Source: Himantopus leucocephalus (taxonomy: Eukaryota > Chordata > Aves > Charadriiformes > Recurvirostridae). From it: a DNA stretch of 64,000 nucleotides. The notes beneath the pieces are model-generated. The model worked only from the letters and a program-made list of their open reading frames with translations, searched no databases and was not told where the DNA came from. Position 1 is the first letter of the stretch. Every line of letters begins with the position of its first letter. Location: positions 55,168,378 through 55,232,377 of the forward strand of contig RSEF01000031.1 of NCBI GenBank assembly GCA_003993805.1. The letters run 5' to 3'. The position numbers and the translations under genes are program-made. Positions 12,513-25,100 of the stretch are shown here, piece after piece.

Positions 12513-13810
12513 AATCATAGAATCTTAGAATCATAGAATGGTTTGGATCAGAAGGGACCTTTAAAGATGATCTAATCAAATCCTCCTGCCATGGGCAGGG
12601 ACGCCTTCCACTAGCTCAGATTGCTCAGACCCCCATCCAACCTGACCTTGAATGCTTCCAGGGATCGGGCATCCACAACTTCTCTGGTCAGCCTGTTCCA
12701 GTGCTGTTCCACCTGTTCCTGTTCCTGTTCCTGTTCCGCCCTCATTATAAAAAAAATTTTTTCCTTATGTCCCATCTAAATCTACTGGCTTTCAGTTAAA
12801 AAACATTGCCCCTTCCTCTGTCACTACGGGTCTTGTTAAAAATCTCTATCTTTCATATAAATCCCTTTTCTATATTGAAAGGCCACAATAAGATGTTCAC
12901 ACAGCCTTCTCTTCTCCAGGCTGAACAACCCCAACTCTCTCAAACTTTCTTCATAGCAGAGAGCCCTCTAGTCATTCTTGTGACTCTCCTCTGGACCTGC
13001 TCTAACAGGTCCATGTCTTTCTTGTATTGGGGACCACAGAGCTGGATGCAGTCCTCCAGGTGGGGTCTCACAAGAGCAGAGTAGAGGGGCAGAATCACGT
13101 CCCTCGTCCTGCTGGCTACACTTCTTTTTATGCAACCTGGGATATGATTGGCTTTTGGGTTGCAAGTGCACACTGCTGGCTCGTGTCGAATTTTTCATCC
13201 ACCAGTATCCCTGAATACTTTTGCTGCAGGGCTGCTCTCAATCCATTCATTCCCCAGTCTGTGTTGATGGTGGGGATTGCCCTGGCCCATGTGCAAGACC
13301 TTGCACTTGGCCTTACTGATCTTCATGAGGTTTGCATGGGCACAGCTCCTCAAGCCTGTCAAGGTCCCTCTGGATGCCATCCCTTCCCTCAAGCACATCA
13401 ACTGCACCACTCAGATTGGTGTTACCTGCAAACTTGCTGAGGGTTGTCTCAATCCCACTGTCTATGTCTTTGATGAAGATACTAATTAATATTAGTCCCA
13501 GTAGGAAACCCTGGGGGACACCACTTGTTACTGGTTTCCACTTGGACATTGAGCCATGAACTGTAACTCTTTGGATGTGGCCACCAAACCAATTTCTTAT
13601 CCACTTAACAGTCCATCCATCAAACCCTTAATTCTCCAATTTAGCAGCAAAAATATTGTGGGGGACCATACCAAAGGCCTTACAGAAGTCTAGGTAGATC
13701 ACATCTGTAACTCTTCCCTTGTCCACTGATGCAGTCAATTCACTGTAGAAGGCTATTAGATTAGTCAGGCACAATTTTCCCTTGCTGATACCATGTTGGC
13801 AGTCTTTAAA
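12513..13810 (-). pseudogene. CR1 LINE copy with broken reverse transcriptase
   Basis: On the minus strand the element ends with three 8-bp tail units (ATTCTATG, ATTCTAAG, ATTCTATG; 12514-12541), the hallmark of avian CR1. Reading from right to left are an RT palm A-type segment (about 13660-13790, DFCKAFG in place of the usual DFSKAFD), then VTSGVPQG and the catalytic loop in the frame 13549-13313. Next come a block containing KCKVLHMGQGNP (frame 13410-13195), a '[17 protein letters not shown]' block (frame 13173-12940), and the 3' UTR. The polymerase loop normally written FADD reads FAGN (13421-13432), so both catalytic aspartates are lost. At least one frame change splits the coding region. 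The N-terminal endonuclease is absent, i.e. the copy is 5'-truncated. It cannot be active. Confidence 0.93.
12714..12737. repeat. TGTTCC x4 expansion inside CR1
   Basis: Four exact tandem TGTTCC units lie in the CR1 3' UTR region, where other copies I recall have only one or two. It is probably replication slippage after insertion. Confidence 0.8.
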
Positions 13811-16794
13811 TCAAGAAGTCTGAGTTTATTGGAGGTCAAACATGAAATTCTTAAACACTTGTCTATACAGGTATGAATTTGTCACAGAGAGATGCTCATC
13901 TTGGTTTAACAAGTAATTAGTCAGTGTATTCTTGAATAATCTATTCACTCTCTGAATCTCATCAGCTGTGATGTTCTGTGGTGAAGTGCTGACGTATCTT
14001 TTTAAGTGGTGCTGATATAACTGTGCAGAGAGATGCAAAGGACATCAGCCTGCTCGTGAAGGGTGTGCATAGGCAGAAGGCACTTTTCCACAGAGTTCAG
14101 AAATGACACACTCCTGTGGTCTTATTTTTTGCTTATTCGCATTCAAGTTTCTTCTGCCACTGTCAAACAGATTGAAATGCTGACGTGTTATGATAACATT
14201 CACCATTGCATACATTTTCCACAAGAGATTAGGTGCTAATAAGGAAAGTAGTATTTCTGCTTGCACACGCTAATGAATAATTATCACTTTTCCTCTGATC
14301 TTTATATTTGTTCATATCTTTACTTCTACAGCCATCTAATTTGATTTATGTATATGTTTATCAGTGGGTTTTCCTTTCCTTTCTTGCTTGTTTTGGCAGC
14401 TTGAAGCTCATATAAAAGGTCTCAATTTGGAAAATTACTTTGAATATGGACAACTTGCTGAGTCTAGGTGCTCACTTGGAAACTTCTATTTCTCAGACTT
14501 CTTGGATGCAGGGGTATGATGAACTCACAAAAGTCTATTTTGCAAAACCTGTAGTATACCTTGTGTTAGATATACAGACGCTAGAATAACACATTTGGAT
14601 TTACCATAAGTATACTGAGTATACAAATTAAAGAAGTTCACCAAGTAAATCAGAATAACATGTATGGTTGTAACACAGGGAAACTAGATATTACTACTGA
14701 TCAAGACACATTGGTGAGTATAAGCAAAATATCTAGGAGGGGTCAACTGGCTTCTTTGCTTTGAAATATAGGTCTGTCATGTCAATGTAATTACTTCAAT
14801 TTACATTAGACAGGAATATTCCTCCTGTGTATATATCACTATGTTCCTAGATAAACATATTTTGCTTCATTCTAACTTCAATAACCTGAAAGAAAAAAAA
14901 AATAAATCCTCCTATACAGCAGCCCATCATAAATTGACAGAAAATATTATTTTTAATCATATGGTGACGCTGTGGGGAATAAGAAGACATGCAAATCAGA
15001 AAAAGGAGGGAAAAAACTACTTGAAATTGGGATCATGATTTTTGGCTACGGAATAAATAATATATTATTTAAGCATTCTGAATGTCATAATCTAATATCT
15101 TTTATATATATATATTTATCTAATTATAGTTAACCCCCTACCAGAAAACCCTGTAAAAAATATTTTTTTTAAAGAAATAAGGATGCCATTTATTTATTAC
15201 ATTAGTTCTTACATGCATAGGACCCCCCACCTATTAAATTAAAAGGCAAAAAGTATCTGAAGAATCAGACCTCTAAACTGAGAATAAGCAGTTCAACTAG
15301 TCTAGAAATAAGCCAGTTTAAAAATAAAACAAAACATCACACCTAACTTCACATATAATTTAAAAAATTTTAACAATGTTTGAGTAGCCTGAGGTCAACT
15401 GGCTGATAAAATAATAATGAAATCTAACATACCACTTATGTTAACAGTACAAACACAGATTATATTTGTTAGTATAGATATTTGTAAACACTTCAATTAA
15501 ATACTTTTTTGCTGTAGGTCTGGATATGTAATAACATCACAGGGCACAGGCTGACTTTATGCCTATTTAATCTGAAATTAAATGAAGATTTAACAGACGT
15601 ACCAACCACAAATGGAAGGGCAAAATCAGAAAAGCCTCATCACAAAACAAGATACAGATAGAAGAGGACATAAGAAGTGACAAGACAGGGTTCTCAGAGT
15701 ATATGAGTAGCATGAGGAAGACTTGAGGTCTGATAGTCAACAAAGAACAACAGCTGCTCACAGACACCTTTAAAGCTGAAGTTTTGGCATCCTTTGACCA
15801 CTGGTTTTGTTGCAACTGTATGCACACGCATGTTTTATTTCTCTATATATGTACATCCACATTTACATTATATATACAAATAAATATACTATATATGCAG
15901 TTTATATACATCTATGCATAGATTAGGAAAATTACCACAGTGATGGAAACATTTAGAAGATTGATAAATCAGCTCTGTTTCAAACTTTAGAGCAACACTC
16001 CGCAGGATTGACACTCATTAACAATACACACTGCCAATGGTTAGCTCTTAATCATTGTCAGGCATTCTCATTGCTTATGCAAACAAATAGCCCTTAAGAA
16101 GCTTATGATAAACTGGTTTTGTGTACACAATGACACGGAGCTGATGCATGTAGTGAGTGCTGGTGATGAAAGCCAAGTGGCCAAGACCCAGGTGATGAAG
16201 CTTTGCCTGGAGTGGGCAACCTCCTTCTCCCTTTCTCTCCTCATTCCTGCTTCTCAGCCCCCTTCCCAAAATAAAAGGGGATAGTGGAATCTGCTCTCAG
16301 CATAGTTAATCTTAAATTGAGGACCAGGATTTTTTTCTGGTTTCACCACACATCTTTTCCACTTGCTGTGCAAACTTGTTCTTGCAGAATTTAGCACTTA
16401 AACATCCTTTCTGGCACTTCCTTTGAGTGACTATACCACCACTTCGTTTGCCCATTTATACTTAATTATGCATTTATGCTTAGCTGTTTTACAAAACGCT
16501 TGCTGCTGGTGGTGTACGCTTTAGAAGTGTTATGGTTTTACAAAATGCTTATATACTGCCACAATTATGATATCTCACTAAGTTTATGTCTGGTTTCAAG
16601 CCAAGCAAGTATGAAGTGTACTTTTTTTAATCTATTACTAATTCATGGGTGCAACAAAATGCTGATTTGGCTATAGTTTTTGCTAACAAGATCAACTAAT
16701 ACAATTAGTACAAGTAATGATGTAATAGATAATCAGCATGCAGCACAAAAAGCCTGACAAGAAGCTACTTAGAAAAGCTAGTTATTTTCCAATA
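13811..16794. other. Gene-free AT-rich unique DNA
   Basis: No gene is recognised. The block at about 14040-14290 and the block at about 15990-16120 have mixed composition with TAAT, ATTGTC and CCAATGG-type sites and may be conserved non-coding DNA. TA-rich simple sequence lies at about 15100-15125 and 15838-15915. Frames here are all short (at most 86 codons) and unrecognised. Confidence 0.5.
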
Positions 16795-17425
16795 GGAGGG
16801 TGTGGTGAACAAGATATTGAAAACGCAGACTCATGTCAAACCATTCAAATCTCATGCAATGAAAACAAGAAATAGTTGATATGTGTTTTGATTGTAGCAA
16901 AGCTTTTGATGTGGTTTGAAACATATTTGTATATTAAAAAAGAGTCATATAATTATAGAGGTCTGGTGTTATGGAAATAATGCAGAAATCCATACTTATA
17001 ATAACCACTAATGCTTTATTTTCAGTAAGAAATCATATAACCAGTAAGATTGTGCAAAGATCAGCAATATTTTCATTAATTACAGGGGCGATAGAAGGAA
17101 CAATGTTCACTTTTAAATCAGTAGTTTAATCAATCTGAGATGGCTTAAAAGGACCCTGGAGAATGGATTAGAGTTCAAAAGGGATTAAAACCAGAAAAAT
17201 TCAATAGATATTTTACTGCAAACAAACAAACAAACAAAAAGATTTGAGATTATAGTCAATGGCCAGCTGAGTATGATCTGGCAAAGACGTGCAATTGCAA
17301 AAAAGGCAATTGTCACATGAGGTATAGTGTAGCCTGCAAGATTAGTGAAGTAATTATTCTGTTCAGCTTTGGCAAAGTCTCTTCTGGTGTTCTGTGTCCT
17401 TTTAGATGCCAGACTTCAAGGTTTG
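16795..17425 (+). pseudogene. Very old CR1/L3-clade LINE relic (RT domain)
   Basis: No long frame survives, but peptide islands in the correct order identify a plus-strand CR1-like reverse transcriptase. SCQTIQIS (about 16832-16855) resembles the SCQTNLIS finger segment. EIVDMCFDCSKAFDVV (16869-16916) is the palm A block. An IVQRSAIFSLI-like segment near 17050 sits where GVPQGS..GPLLF belongs. VNGQLSMIWQRRAIAKKA (17255-17308) matches the 'LxMSxQ...AAKKAN' region. SVACKISEVI (from 17326), then LAKSLLVFCVL in another frame (17369-17401), matches the 'SVASxxxEVI...LxRPHLEYC' region. Several stops and frameshifts separate the islands. An AAAC microsatellite lies inside. Edges are approximate. It is older than the minus-strand copies at 12.5 and 32.5 kb. 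Confidence 0.78.
17219..17240. repeat. (AAAC)n microsatellite
   Basis: About five tandem AAAC units interrupt the decayed LINE relic. Confidence 0.9.
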
Positions 17426-20400
17426 AGTTATATAAGCCTTGATATCTTCTCTTTTAAGAATGTTTTATTGTTCTCTGATCAGTAAAAGCTGGAAGCCCTC
17501 CTGTAGCCACAGAGGATTTTTTCATATGTTTTTTAAGTCACATAACTGAGTGGATTAATTTGTCATGTCCAGTCAGGTTCACAGATATTTTTTGGTTGTT
17601 ATGATGTGGTAGCACTAACAAGTACAGTCAGGTGATGTTGTACAATTCATTAACGGTGGTAACTCCTGCTAATGATGAGTACATGCAAGAGATGCTCTGT
17701 TTTGCCTCACAAATAACTGATTGTGTATGAATATAACTACAAGCTAGCTTCTTTTGAGATTGAAAGCTGTGTGTTTTAGCTCTAAGTTTAAAACAATTGT
17801 CTTTTTCTGTTGTTGGTTTTTGGTTTTGTTTTCTTTCTCCTTTTCAACATACTAGCATGCATCTACCCCAGTTTCAAGTCCAGATGAATAATTGCATTAA
17901 TTACAACATGGCTGAATATTTACTACAGACACTGTTTTAGCACTTGCAAAACCTTGCAATGCTTTCCTTCAACCGAGCAGTCATTAATTAATTCAAAATT
18001 CATTAAACCTTGTGCGACTTTCCTTGAGACTCATCAAGATAACATGACTCTCTATGCCCCTAAAATTTCCTTTCAGCTAAAATGTGCAAGCAATTGAAAT
18101 AGGTAAGACATCCAAAGTCTTACATATAGTTGAATCCAGTCAAATAAGATCATTTGTAGATTACTGATATGTTTAGAAGTTTGTGCGTAAAGGGATAGAT
18201 ATATTGTACTTAATAGCAGTACAGCTTTTTATAAATTGCTAATTTTTGTGACATTTTGAAGTATGAGACTTCTACTCAGAAGTACATCATCTGCACTTCC
18301 TCTTCTCTAGTGTTATTCACGATTTATATAATGTAAAATTAGCCTCTAATAAAAAGTGGGAAATACAGCTTCCTGTTAGAACGAAAGTCCATGGCAAAAA
18401 CCCAAACTTAAACTACACATCCTCAGTGTAACCCCCTCTACACAGAGGACTCGGCCTCAGACTTGACTGTTTCCTTACCAGTACTCTGTTAGCAAAACTT
18501 CCGTACTCTTGGGAATGCTTGACACTTCTGCTTCAGCCCTATTCAGACTGTCTCTACGTGCATCATTTCATGTCCACCAAGTCAAGCCTCTTGTGCCGCT
18601 ATGGGGATGTGTGTATGTGTAAGCGTTGTGCCTTTGGAGACCTGTGTTTCCATGGCTTTTGTGAAGACAGAATATCCACAACCTTTGCAAATTTTTTCTT
18701 CTAAGTTTCTAAATGTAAAGTCTTCTTTGAATCATATGAATTTTCCCTGGTTTGCATACACATAAGCAGAATGAGTCACTGTTTTTACTTCTTCAGGGAA
18801 ATCCATAATGAATCTGAAATCCTAAGTGGATGACAGCATTTTACACTCCCTGTGTATAGGTGTAACTGATAGCTCAGGTACAAGTGATCAGCAAACCAGA
18901 CTGTGTATATGCATCTGACTCAGTTCCATACTCAAACACAGTAAGTTTCTGTATTTAGCTAGTGGCTCTTCTAGGATATTTTTTTACTCAAATCTTTTGT
19001 AACTTCCTTTCCGTCAGCCTTACAAATGCAAGTATTAGAGCTGGATATCCAGAAAGAATAATCAGTAAGTATGTGTTCAAAGAAACACAAATTAATTTAG
19101 GCTCCATTTGCTGTACACAAAACAGTCAAGTGACGAAATTTACCAGTTAGAATGTGCAAGAAGTTATTGGTGAATGTTATATAAATCATTTAGTGAATAA
19201 TGAATATGTACAAAAATCAAGTGTGTTAGTGCCAGGGCTGAGTACTTGCATCTGCGTAATTTAGGCTGCTCTGCTATAACTGCCTTTTAGTATTCTGACT
19301 TCAGGTGCTGAGAAAGTTAGTGCATAATTCAGAAATGTTTATTTTATATTAAAAGGCAGTTAAAAGCTTCCTAGATTAGCGTTTCTAATTGGATGCATTT
19401 GCTTTAAAATAATTGGTCCCTGAAACTCTCTTTTATATGCTTAGGGTGTGAAGATTCAGTTTTTCATTTATCAGTCATGCAGAAAAAAATGATCTGTGGT
19501 TCAATCAATCTACCGTGATGTTGCTGGACCTGAGACATGTAAGTTGAAATTTTCAAAGGCAGGAGTAGTTTAGTGGCTGACTGCCTTTGTGATTTTCTTC
19601 TTTTTTCATCCCATAACCTGTGGTTACTTATTACATCCTGTCAGTCTGAGTAGGAGGGCATTTATCTAAGTCCATTATTTACTGTTTTTTCAATAGACCT
19701 GAAACTTGGAGGTCTCCTGCTGCTACCAGGGTTTCAGGGAAGTATTTCCCCACTCCCCTCAGCTCTATGCTGCAATTCTTGATGTGATGGAAGGAGGACA
19801 TGTATCCCTGTCTCAAACTTAACCATGCTCACAACCATGATAAATAATGGTGATTTTTTAATATGCACCCTCTGCTGTAAAGTGAGCCTATGTTTTTGTT
19901 ATCACCATCATGAAGACCGAAGTGAGATTTTTCAAGAAAGGTGCGAGAGTCAGGCATGCTCCTTAGTCAGAGAAGCCCCAACAGGGAAGAGAAGATCAGT
20001 ACGCACCTCACCAGCAGAGTTTCCAATCTTTCTGTCTGCCAACATAACAGGAAAACAAAACCATGATCTGAGTGTAAAGGAAAAAATTGAAGTTAAAAAA
20101 TCAAAAGTTAAAATCTAAACTTCATCTGATTTGGGACTGGTGACTAGTTGGTATCTACATTTTTCCACTGTTTTGGTAGGGAACTTGTCTAAACACATAG
20201 GTGTTGTCCTAATCACTTGTTTTCTTACACTACTTTGTGTGTATATATTTTGGATCTATTCAGATGTAACACATTAAAATGCCTTTAATAGTGGGCTGTC
20301 TTCTAGTCTATGATAAAACTTAAAAAACAAGGAATCAAACAGGAAATCATTCAAGGAACCTTATGTAGGAATGAATATTGTACAGTATAACATAAATATA

Positions 20401-22140
20401 GATCATAACTTACATATTGGAATAACTTTTGAATTGGTATACCGTTAATTATATATTGGTTAAATAGCTAGGGAGTCAACAAAACATCACAGAAAAAAAT
20501 CTGAAGCAAAACTTTCTATGACTAGAACCAATAAGTTACAAAACATACTCTAAATATATATAAAATCTATTTTTAAAAATACCTTAAATGGTAACACTTG
20601 GAAGTATTTCACATATAACTTACATCTCTAAGCCTATTTCTAAACCTGACCAAGGTTAATACTTACCGAGTAAGTATGCATTCTTTAGACAGAAGGAACA
20701 AAAAGGTTGCAAGAAAGAGGACTTTCTGCTATCTGGACTTTATTCTCCCACTATCTATTAATACTGGCAGAAAGTTTCCTCATTAATCATAGTATTCCTT
20801 CCTCTTTAATATAGACACATTCCAAAAGGATCTCATGACAGCTTAATGAACAATTCCTCTTTACATATTTAGATGAAAAATCCGATGTCTTTTTTCTCAC
20901 ATCGGTTCTTTTTATGGTGCCTTTCTGTAAGATGCAATGTCATAATTTATACTTGTCCTATGTAACCATCAATCCAATCATTTGCCCTATCTGTGTTCTT
21001 TCATCTAATCCATAATTTATATGAGGTCACTTGATACCAGAGAGACCACATTTTGAAGGAGTCCAAAAACACCCCTCACTTCATGACTCAGAATTTGGGA
21101 AAAACTTTTGGTTTTCCAGCCTTTTGGGATAGCAAAGGTCTAACTGGCACTGAGACATATCATAACTCTCAGAAAGTTCTGTGCTGTGAGATTGAGAAAG
21201 TCAGTGTGAGCACTTGAAAGTTAGCCACAATGATTAATAACACCTTATTGTACTTAATAACAGCTTTTTCTTCTAGGTGACACGTTAGCTTAATTTTAAC
21301 AAATAACTTCTTTAGTATATACAGTACTCCCAAGATATCACAGCTATATTTTATACCACCGCCCAAGTGGCTAATAAAGACAGAAGCTTTTATGACCTTT
21401 TTATAGAACTAGCAAATGTATTCCCATGGAGTTTTTTAACTGTTTAACTTGGTTCTTTTCCTCTTACTATTGAAATGTGATATGCCAAATCTGTCGCTTC
21501 TGCAACTTGGAATTTTCTGTCCAAGCCTTTATTCTTCTTTCTTTAAAGTAAAGAAAGAAAACGGGGTGACTGGTTTTGAGGGCTTTTTCACACACAAATG
21601 ACATGGTTCCTTTCTTTGTCAATTTCTACAATGTTTAAGCATATTCATTTTTATCTCCTCGATGACATCGTGCAGTGTAATATGATGGTTAAAATACAAT
21701 AGATTTATCCCAGTTGTAGACTCAGACACGCATGCTGCAATTTAAAGTGATCCTTTTCCTCTCAAAACATTAATTCCACAGCAGTGCTCCAGCATCAGTA
21801 GCCCCAATTACCTTGTGTAGTTACGTATGATGCAAGAGGAGCAGTAACTAGTGTCTGACTTTCTAGGCCATGCTTTTCCAGAGAAATGGAGGTGCCATGG
21901 ATATCACACAGCTGAAATTGTGTCCCATGCCATCACAATTTTCTTTTGACTTTGACTTTAAATCTCCTCTGCCTTTCAAAAATTTTTTTTCATTTCTTTT
22001 CATGACATTTCAGAAAAACATGAGAAGAAGGCTATTGTTCCTTTTAGAAAATAAATAAAGTGACAATTTAGATCCAGACCTTATACGTTCCTTTATGTGT
22101 TTGAGCCTGTTATTACCTAGGTCCATCACACTTTAAATGA
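17426..22140. other. Gene-free AT-rich unique DNA
   Basis: No gene or repeat family is recognised. The block at 17880-18070 is rich in TAAT/ATTA sites and is listed separately. The remaining frames (the longest is 97 codons at 19825-20118) have no recognisable domain and no supporting splice context. Confidence 0.55.
17889..17994. promoter_or_regulatory. Homeodomain-site cluster with a P3-type palindrome
   Basis: TAATTGCATTA (17889-17899) fits TAAT-N3-ATTA, the P3 dimer site of paired-class homeodomain proteins, and continues into a further ATTAATTA. A second run, CATTAATTAATTC, follows at 17982-17994. The block has mixed composition with nearby CpGs. Regulatory function is an inference; AT-rich DNA yields TAAT often, but the dimer spacing is more specific. 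Confidence 0.3.
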
Positions 22141-22183
22141 AACAGCTACACTGAGCATAATCTATAGAGACATTGAGTAGGTG

Positions 22184-22197
22184 GTTGCCCTGGCAAC
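22184..22197. promoter_or_regulatory. Perfect RFX X-box
   Basis: GTTGCCCTGGCAAC is an exact inverted repeat of GTTGCC with a 2-bp centre. It matches the X-box bound by RFX-family winged-helix factors, which control ciliary genes and are common in conserved enhancers. It lies in mixed-complexity DNA (about 22090-22215). There is no gene start next to it, so a distal element is more likely than a promoter. Confidence 0.5.
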
Positions 22198-25100
22198 AGA
22201 AATAGAAATAAAGTTCAGGAAAAAACTTCGTCTCCACCCCTATTCCCTTCCATTGCTTCTCATGGTCACCAAAACTGTACATTTTTAAGTTTTAAATAAC
22301 TGTCATGTAATTGAAATCTGGTATATTAAAACAATGTTTTTTAGCAATATGGGATGTCTTGCCATTAATTCAAATAAAATATGATTTGTGAAAAGAAAAT
22401 ATCTGCCAAAATTGATGACTGGGTGTCAGGGATGCAAATGAAATTGCAGTTTTGTGCCTCTGTTCACTTTGGGAGAAAGTGTCTTTGTCTTACAAATACA
22501 CAGAGAATAATTTACAGCATTACCCATATTTAAATTTTAAAAATAATATTCCCAGAGTAGAAAGTAGGCTTCTAAAGTAAAAACTTTTTATTTGTGTAAT
22601 ATCTATTTGTTACTCGATGAAGTCAAGAACTTTCAAGGTCAATCTCTTAATCATTTTTATTGGATCAGGTTCACCTAATTTTTTAATATAGTCTTGTATT
22701 CCATTTCAAATATGGCAATTTACAACTTACTATTCTAATGAAAAAACTAAATGTTTATGCTGCTTCAGGAGAACCATTTCACAGTACATTAACAGTGTTT
22801 ATATTGGAATCAACTGGAGCACTGCATCTGGCAGGCCACGGATACATGCAAATTGATATATGCACAGTTTAGGACATAACAAATGTATGACTTCTTCAGC
22901 CTGTCAGGCTCTGGAATCAAATTGGCAAATGAATTGATTGTGTCTCCTTACTTTTAGGTAACAGAAAAGATGTCTCACCTGATAGGCAATTTCTTTTCCA
23001 GATTGTTCTTTCTGTGATTTGTAGAGGAATTATCATGAGATTGCACACTTCCTGCACTATCGGACAAAAAGGACATTACATCCACTGGAAGAAAAGGATT
23101 GTGTATTCACTGACACTCCACTGCAGAAATCCTCCAAAGAATTATTTTTTTAAAATACTCATTTAACAAGCTAAGTTAACTAGCAAAGGAAAACCCTCGC
23201 CTTGATATTTGTCTGTTATTGTAAACCTGAAATTTGAATGGTGGTTTTCTATGCGAAGTGAAAGTAAAGTTTATTAAAGAAAAGGAGTGAATTATTCTAA
23301 TGATGTAAAATTAGCATTTTTTGGAAGTGGTTCACTCACCCTGGAGCTTCTTTTAGCCTCAAATTGTATGAAAATTTAACTCAAATATAAAGAAGAAAAT
23401 AATTTTAAACAGGTTCACAAAGCAGTGCAATTGAAAAACGTTTGTCTCAGTGCAAAGAACTCCTGAGTCTCAGGAATATGCACTAGTCCCAGGTTATAGG
23501 TTGATTTAGTTGTATCTTTCTCAATTCACATCAAGGCACTCAATAATACTCAGATTTTTTGTTTTAAAGTGGAAGACAGAGAATAACAGTGACTCTGAGC
23601 CTGATTCAACAAATGTTTTTAATACTATTCTGTGCAGGAGGAGAGGCATTTAAACAGGAAAGATTGGTGCAAACACATTGCATAATAACCTATGTCCTGG
23701 GCATTTTTTTAAAAAACTTAAAAGCCCAATTCAAAGACTTATTCTAAATTAGATAAAAAAGAGTAAACTCAGTGGAAAGAATAAGCCACTCCTTTTTCTA
23801 TCCAAAACATTCAGATTTTACCCTTGGAAAGATTATATTTCTCATCCACCCAAATCAAATTGAGACTGCAAAATAGAGGAACTGCATATTTTATTTTACA
23901 AAATGTAAGTATATCAGTTGGAAACGAGAGGCAGAAAAACATCTATACATTCTAACTGAAAACAGAAAGCCAATAATGTGAGATGATTCTGAAAATGTAA
24001 ATGAATTCTCAGATGCATAAAAGCATTTCCAACAGAAAAAGATAACTAATTTCTGCAAAACAAGCGTAACATTTCCTGTGAATTTCTTTGGAACTAGTAA
24101 AAGAAAATGTTTTCTAGAGTGATTAGACACAGGAGACATCTTCTTAAGTGAGAGTATGATGTTAACCCAAGAAGATATGGATTTAAATGGGTCCAGAAGT
24201 TAGAGGCACTCTCGTAAGGATAAGATACTGAGGTCCTGGAGCAGCTTCTGAAAGTGACTAATTTGGAGGTATTGGGGGTAGGAAAAGCAGTGACTTCTTC
24301 TAAATTTTCAAGGAAAAGATTAACAGTTTATGAAAAAGATTGCATTGTAACTCTTACAACGTGTAATTGCTACTAAATTTTTTATGATTGCATTTCCCCA
24401 GTTTCCTACAACCAACCAGAAAATAGTTATTTTAAGAATATCCTGTAACTTCATGCTTTTCGACGGACAATTCCACTCCAGGTTGTATTATGTTTTACTG
24501 AGTTCAGTAAGCAATTTCTGTTTATTTGGATTTTTCCTTTGTAATATGCTTCAATTTCCATTTTCATTTGTATTGTTATGATTTAAGTGTTTGCAGAGGG
24601 AGTTGCACGCATTCAGGGAACACACAATGAAAAACAATTGGTAAGGTTTCAAAGATGGTAAAATGTTCACTGTTGCCTTCATCAATATGGAAACTTTTGT
24701 CACTTAACTCCTTATCAAAGGATTCACTGGTAATTAGTTTATACATCTGTGAAGCTAAGTGCCCCTACTGAGACATTCAGTCGCACATTTTCCACTGATA
24801 TTAAGTGAAAGGTATTCAGTCTCTGAAAGGACTGCAGTCATGATGGTGAGACTTGCTGATGTATGCAAACCAAACCATCCTAAAAAATTGGTCTAAAAGA
24901 GGAGGATAAGTTCTTTTAAAGATGATTATTATTTTTTAATCTTTGAGTTAATCCAGTGTTTTTCGCCAGCCTATTTCCATTTGATGTGGTCCTGAACAGA
25001 AAACTGGGCAGATGTGGTAAAATGTTCCATGAAGTATTTAATAAATTAAGCTGTCTGATCAAATTAAAAGAAAGGAAATATATATGAAAGTCTTTACGTA

